In this document: positions 56,935-64,000 of the stretch, in pieces
Numbering within the stretch: the stretch's first letter is position 1
Layout: each line of letters opens with the position of its first letter
From: Rhizoclosmatium globosum
Taxonomy: Eukaryota; Chytridiomycota; Chytridiomycetes; Chytridiales; Chytriomycetaceae
DNA length: 64,000 nucleotides
Assembly: GCA_002104985.1 (NCBI GenBank)
Contig: MCGO01000041.1
Span: forward strand, 124,001-188,000
Reading direction: 5' to 3'
The notes under the pieces: model-generated
What the model saw: the letters and a program-made list of their open reading frames with translations, nothing else
Databases searched by the model: none
What the model was told of the DNA's origin: nothing
Translations under genes and position numbers: made by a program

Positions 56935-59221
56935 TCAAGAATTCAACTTCCAGAATAACCTCCAACTATCCTCCGTCCTTCCCCTCCACCGAACCCTTCC
57001 ATCCACTTCCATCCCAAGTAACCCAAGATACCCCCACGGATCCGCCACAAAACTCTCTTTCACATTATGTTCATCCCCACCAATCGACATGACCTTCATC
57101 CCCAACTCAACAGAATCCACCTCATCCCCAATTCCACCACTCCCACTCCCACCACCAACCCACCCATTCACCGCATCCATCTCCCTAACCATCGCCTCAA
57201 CACACCGCACAAGCGGCGCAATAATCCCCGAAGCCTCAACGCCCCTCTCCCTCTGCATATCCCCCAACTTCAAAAACGCACCCCTCAAAACCTGATACCC
57301 CGTCCGCAACTCCACATCCACAAACGGCCACCACGACCCCTCCATCCGACACGTCACAAACCACAACACAATCATCGCCTCCATCACCGCAAACTCCCCG
57401 CCACTCACATGGAACGACGCCATGACGTCCGTCGACAGCGGCGTCGTCGGGTTAATAACGCCTTTGAGGATGTCGTGGCTGAAGAGGAACAGGTTTATGA
57501 TTCGATACGCGGACGTGACGCACGCTTGTATGCACTGTGTCAGCACGGCGCGTGTGGCGTCGTCGAGGATTAAGGGGTGGCAGCAGGGTAAGCTTGTGAG
57601 GAAGAGGACGGGGCGGTGGAGGACTGATATGCTTGTTAGGAGGGCGAGGTTGAGGGAGAGGATGGATGCGACTGGACGTGCGTTTTTGATTTGGTCGATG
57701 AAGCGGTCCATGTCGGGACGGGTTAGGCGGCTTGGGGATGTGGAGAGGAGGAAATAGTCGACGGGGATGGAGTGGTGGACGGTTGCGAGGCGGGTTGAGA
57801 GGCCGAATGTTTCCATGGATTGTATGAGTTCTTGGACGGTTCCAACGGGGGGAGTCGCGTAGGCTCTCTTGATTTCGTAGATGAGAGAGAAGAGAGCGCA
57901 ATCAATATGTACGGCTTCCATCGCAAAGACTGGATGTGGCGCGTACACTTGCTGTGGCCCTTTGACTTTCGTCAAATCAACCGTCCCCCAGAATCCTTGC
58001 ATCTCTTGATCAAACTCGAACGGATCCGTAGCAAGCATCTGCACAGAAACCAAAGCACGCACAACACCCCAAAACACTCGCCGTCGCCTCTCCTTCTCCC
58101 GTTCATCCATTTGATCAACCTGAATCAACGCAGCCTCCGAAAAAATATCATTCGACGACGACACAGACTCAAAATCCGGATCAACATGAAGTCCAAGTTC
58201 AAGAACCAACCGACCCGCCATAAACAGAAACTGCCGTCCAATGACAGGTTGACCTTCAATCATTGAGAAGTCATAGAGCAAGTACAACGTCAGCACTGTA
58301 TCCACTGTAGGAGTTTCCATGACATCCGACGCACGCACAAGAGCCTTCCGCGCACGTTTGTAATACGATACTTTCACATCTTCAGGTGCACCCGTATAAC
58401 TCGCTGAGAGAGCACATTGGATCAAACGAAGGATGCTCGGTTTTTGGAAGAAGTGGGTCAAGAAGTCGTCTGAATCAAAATACGTGAATGGGGTTGCACG
58501 GATTCCATTGGGGCCGACGTAGTCCTGGAATATGAGGAGCCAGTCATCGAACGTGGGGAGGAGGGATGAATCTTCGAGTTCCCATGTTGTTGCTGCTGAT
58601 GATGATTGATTTGTATTGGAGAGGGGGGCTTCGAGGGCTGATATGTAGTGTTGGAGGGGAGTTTGGTGAGTGGTTGCAATAGTGGCTGTGTTGGTGGGGA
58701 GAAGTTGAGGGTCATGTGGAAATGCAGATTGTGATTGAAGTAGAGGCATGTCAAGAGATTGAAACGACCAATCGTTGTTGGTGGCGTTTGAAGGTGGTGA
58801 AGTGGAGGGAAACATAGATGGGGTTGAATCAGATGCAAGCATAGACGGCGGTTGAAAAGGAGACGGATTGAGCCAATCGCTCATGAATAGAATGTCATTG
58901 TTATTGTTGATGTTGATTTGCGATAGCTGAGGAGCTTGTGGCTGACCAGTAACTGTTTGGTTCTGAGCAGCAATGAAAGCGGGCAGAGGAACAGGAGCAG
59001 CAGAAACAGAGGGTCTGTAATTGCAAGTCAGGAACAGGTGATCCAACAAAGGAGATGCCTCACTCGTCCAGGATGTAAAGACAGGTCAATCCACGGACCT
59101 TGCACGCTTGACAGCCTTCCTTCTCCTTTGAACAGCCTCTTCTGTGTCGCCTGCATTCAACACAGGCCTTGATTCGTGGCAGTCGAGGACTAGGAATGTA
59201 AGCCCTAGGCTGCTGGTCCAT
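56935..59221 (-). CDS. Zn2Cys6 fungal-specific transcription factor
   Basis: 745 residues from exons 59064-59221 and 56935-59014. Residues 20-47 form a perfect zinc cluster (C-x2-C-x6-C-x6-C-x2-C-x6-C: CVECRRHRRGC, CQACKVRGLTC). Then a Gln/Asn/Pro-rich linker (INININNNND), and the middle homology region with LRLIQCALSASYTGAP, YYKRARKALVRAS, GRQFLFMAGRLVLELGLH and ERRRRVFWGVVRALVS. The C-terminus GRVRWRGRTEDSWRLFWKLN is shared with the two tandem factors upstream, so all three are one paralogue group. It lacks the two middle introns they have, so intron gain or loss followed duplication. It is divergent from xylulokinase (52 bp between start codons), so a role in pentose control is a plausible inference. 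Confidence 0.85.
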
Positions 59222-59273
59222 GTCTGAGTGAGTAGGTTCTTTCAATTGATTCTTTTCTTGAAACTACTCAAGA

Positions 59274-61414
<2,141 letters not shown>

Positions 61415-61746
61415 ACTTTTTTCGAATTTTTTTGTACCCTGTTGCGAATATAGCTGAAGAATTATAAAATTTAACTATTCTGTATTCTTCTTCAGTATTA
61501 TTGTCCGCGGTCTGCGTGCGGCTCTTGTTTATTTTGCTTCGCCATGATGCCACTAACTAATTTACATACCCTCTCTTAAACTTATAAATATTTAATTGAA
61601 ATGGGAAACCAACACTGGAAGGAACTGGAAATACCTCACAAATGTCACATGTTGCAAACAGATTCTCGTTCACTGAAAAGCCTTGCCGAATTGTCTGTCA
61701 TCTACACCACTTTTACCCTCAAAATAAACTGTATTTACACGGTATC
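61415..61746. other. Intergenic region between convergent genes
   Basis: 332 bases between the 3' ends of xylulokinase and the F-box/LRR gene. AT-rich, with TATAAAATTT at about 61465 and AAATAAACTG near 61720 (minus-strand gene leader or end signals). No gene recognised. Confidence 0.35.
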
Positions 61747-63111
61747 TTATAGTTCCACATCTGTCTCACCTTCCTCTTCCTCTTTATCTTCATTTTCATC
61801 ATATTCTTCATCATCCTCGTCATCATAATCACTCTCGTCCTCGTCGTCTCCACCAACGACCTCACTCAACCCTGACCCCCTAACTCTACCCTCACCTCCA
61901 CCCTCACTGCCAACACTCTCACCACCCGAAGTACCATCTCCTTCCAAAACAATAACCCGATTAAAAACACGACTTCCAACCCTCTTCCCAAATCTCCCCA
62001 TCCTTCTCCTCAACGGCGTCCCCGCCCTCCCAAGCCCCCTCAAATAATTCCCATCCACCCAAACAAGACACCTACTCCCCGAAAACCCCTCCGGTACTTC
62101 CCCCGTCAACTCATTCTCCGACAGATCAAGCTCTTTCAGAAAGAATATGCGGGCGAGGGAGGCAGGGATTGTGTGCGTTAATGCGTTGTGGGACAGGTTT
62201 AGAGTTGTGATGTGTGGGGACGGCCAAGTTTCGGGGATTGGGCCTGTAAGCATGTTGTAAGAGAGGTTTAGGGTGTGGAGGCGGGGGAGGGTGCAAAGGG
62301 ATGAAGGTATTTGGGAAGTTAGGTTGTTGTGAGAGAGGTTTAAGTCGCTGAGCAAGTTGCATGTCCATGTGGTTGGGATCGGGCCTGTGAGGTTGTTGTG
62401 GGATAGGTCGAGGGTAGTGAGCATGGGCATGGCTGTGAGGGTTTCTGGGATTGTGGAGGAGATTTGGTTGCGAGAGAGGCTTAGGATGAATAGGCGGGGG
62501 AGAGTGCAGATGACTGGGTCAAGATGAGTGAGTTTGTTGTCTATAAGGTACAGACTTGTAAGGTTTCTCAGTTGGTTGAAAGTGGAAGGTATGCGGTCAA
62601 TGAGATTGTTTGAAAGAAAGAGACGTTGGAGATTCGATAGATTCCCGAATTCATCTGGGATCGTATCAAGTTTGTTATTGGATAAGCTGAGGACAGTGAG
62701 AGACGCCAACGAGCTCCATTCGACCGGAATTGATCCACTGAATCCACAATTATTGCATTGAATGAATTGAAGGTTTGTAAGGGATCCAAAGCAAGGTGAC
62801 AAAGTAATTGGTTTAGCGGAAGACACTTGGGCCTCCAAATACTCGTCATTCACCAAATAGAGCATCGAATAGGCTTCTTGGAACACACTAGGCCAGTAAA
62901 AGAAGGGTCCGTGCCTCAAAACAGCCTGAGGCTCAACGTTATACCCAAAATGCCTAAACATGGCCTTCTTCGCAAACACTGGATCCAGAATTACAGCATC
63001 GAATGTCCGTGACACTAATCTTAGCTGAAGTACATGATCCGGATCAAGAAAGACAAGAATCGCAGAAACGAGTTCAGTTGGGAGTGCCATAACTTTTCTA
63101 GTACTAATCAT
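61747..63111 (-). CDS. F-box protein with leucine-rich repeats
   Basis: About 454 residues, single exon. N-terminal F-box: ALPTELVSAILVFLDPDHVLQLRLVSRTF, so it should join an SCF ubiquitin ligase through Skp1. Then about ten leucine-rich repeats of the plant-like type (LTVLSLSNNKLDTIPDEFGN; LTTLDLSHNNLTGPIPTTW; LHTLNLSYNMLTGPIPETW), a likely substrate-binding surface. The tail is strongly acidic (DYDDEDDEEYDENEDKEEEE). Start could also be ATG 63087 (MALPTEL). Repeats with LxGxIP are unusual for fungal F-box proteins. The substrate is not known. Divergent from the CCC1-like gene, start codons under 125 bp apart. Confidence 0.8.
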   Translation of the reverse strand: MISTRKVMALPTELVSAILVFLDPDHVLQLRLVSRTFDAVILDPVFAKKAMFRHFGYNVEPQAVLRHGPFFYWPSVFQEAYSMLYLVNDEYLEAQVSSAKPITLSPCFGSLTNLQFIQCNNCGFSGSIPVEWSSLASLTVLSLSNNKLDTIPDEFGNLSNLQRLFLSNNLIDRIPSTFNQLRNLTSLYLIDNKLTHLDPVICTLPRLFILSLSRNQISSTIPETLTAMPMLTTLDLSHNNLTGPIPTTWTCNLLSDLNLSHNNLTSQIPSSLCTLPRLHTLNLSYNMLTGPIPETWPSPHITTLNLSHNALTHTIPASLARIFFLKELDLSENELTGEVPEGFSGSRCLVWVDGNYLRGLGRAGTPLRRRMGRFGKRVGSRVFNRVIVLEGDGTSGGESVGSEGGGEGRVRGSGLSEVVGGDDEDESDYDDEDDEEYDENEDKEEEEGETDVEL

Positions 63112-63207
63112 TGCCCCACGATTTGAATTTCGTGCCACGTCTGTCTCAAAGTTGGTCTGCAAGCTTGTCTCATCCTTTCCAATTTGAAATCTTTGCCAAG
63201 AAACCAA

Positions 63208-64000
63208 ATGTCTTCAACAGCTTCTGCCACCGATGCAAATGCAGAAACCGACCATCAACTCATGATTATCGGAGCAGTTGTTGGATCCATCTTTGGACTT
63301 GCCGTGGTGGCGTTAATTGGCCTGTACATTCGATCCCGTCTCACCAAAGCCAAAGTAAAGAGTGACGATACATCCTCATTGAACATTGAACCGCACTTCC
63401 AAGGTGCTGAGATTGTGCGGGTAAAGAAGCCTTGTTCACCTCATCCCTTACTGAACCGCTTATCAATCACAGGACATTGTCGTCGGATTATCCGATGGGC
63501 TCACTGTTCCTTTCGCACTTACTGCTGGACTTGCGTCGTTGGGCGATTCCCGATTCGTTGTGCTTGCTGGAATGGCGGAGATTGTAGCTGGATGCATCTC
63601 AATGGGTCTTGGAGGATATCTTGCTGGACGGTCTGAAATCGAGCATTACAATGCAGAAGAGAAGAGAGAGTGGCATGAAGTCCGGACAGTACCAGATAAG
63701 GAGGAGGAGGAAATCTTTGATATCTTTGAGCCATATGGAATGACAAAGGAAGACGTTCAACCGTTGATTACACGGATGAGAAATAATCCTACTGAGTGGG
63801 TGGAATTCATGATGAAGTTTGAGTTGAATATGGAAAAGCCGGACTCAAGTCGATTGTGGATTTCTGCGTTGACGATTGGTGGAAGCTACTTCATGGGTGG
63901 GCTAGTTCCTCTCTTTCCTTATATGGTGATCGCAAATGCGTCAACGGCATTCTATGTCTCTATTGCCAGTACGCTTGTTGTTCTCTTCATTTTTGGTTAC
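63208..64000 (+). CDS. CCC1: CCC1/VIT1-family vacuolar iron/manganese transporter (partial)
   Basis: Exports Fe2+ or Mn2+ from the cytosol into the vacuole. Exons 63208-63420 and 63473 onward; the window ends inside the third family span. The family start DIVVGLSDGLTVPFALTAGL follows exon 2's acceptor directly. Then GMAEIVAGCISMGLGGYLAG and the cytosolic metal-binding helices with Glu and Met (EEKREWHEVRTVPDKEEEEI; WVEFMMKFELNMEKP). An extra hydrophobic segment (LMIIGAVVGSIFGLAVVALIGLYI) lies in exon 1, before the usual TM1; most family members have only a soluble N-terminus. The C-terminal part is outside the window. Confidence 0.88.

Noticed and set aside
56864..57573. Plus-strand Pro/His-rich frames opposite the Zn2Cys6 factor
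   Set aside because: Composition reflects the reverse complement of the coding strand; the minus-strand frame carries the conserved domain.

Overview
The window is nuclear DNA of a fungus, most likely an early-diverging zoosporic lineage (chytrid-like). Fungal signs are a Pma1-type plasma-membrane H+-ATPase, fungal-specific transcription factors with and without a Zn2Cys6 cluster, urease accessory protein UreD, and compact genes with short GT-AG introns (mostly 37-350 nt). Several genes typical of animals or early fungi but rare in Dikarya sit among them: a six-repeat gelsolin/villin-like protein, a sulfite oxidase with cytochrome b5, a STYX-like phosphatase, a sn1-diacylglycerol lipase, LST2-like, CCDC25-like and two 7TM receptor-like genes. 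The lineage call is inference; no rRNA or marker search was possible.

Layout. 0-7.8 kb: XMAP215/Stu2 5' end, ureD, a C2H2 factor, two tandem LEA14-like membrane proteins, a duplicated EXORDIUM-like secreted protein, and two tandem membrane PDI-like proteins with a CPYT site. 8.4-30 kb: GH26-like glycosidase, gelsolin-repeat protein, Pma1, a double-GT32 glycosyltransferase, sulfite oxidase, peroxisomal 3-ketoacyl-CoA thiolase with PTS2, a TLC-like membrane protein, STYX-like phosphatase, Gos1 SNARE. 30-47.4 kb: 7TM receptor, a large unknown protein, a second 7TM protein, ROMO1/Mgr2, indoleamine 2,3-dioxygenase, LST2-like, a small single-pass protein, histone H1, diacylglycerol lipase, a macrodomain protein and Exo5. 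Nearly every gene in this stretch carries single-base frame breaks, mostly at homopolymers, while flanking genes are clean; this looks like a poorly polished assembly segment. 47.4-64 kb: CCDC25-like, two tandem transcription factors, PP4 catalytic subunit, MZT1, a PRELI/Slowmo protein, a Zn2Cys6 factor divergent from xylulokinase, an F-box/LRR protein, and the 5' part of a CCC1/VIT1 metal transporter.

There are no operons, but three close divergent pairs stand out: PP4C/MZT1 (32 bp between start codons, both linked to gamma-tubulin biology), Zn2Cys6 factor/xylulokinase (52 bp) and F-box-LRR/CCC1 (under 125 bp). Coordinates for spliced genes run from start to stop codon; exons were derived by eye from splice signals, reading frame and family similarity. 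No tRNA, rRNA, CRISPR array or mobile element was recognised.
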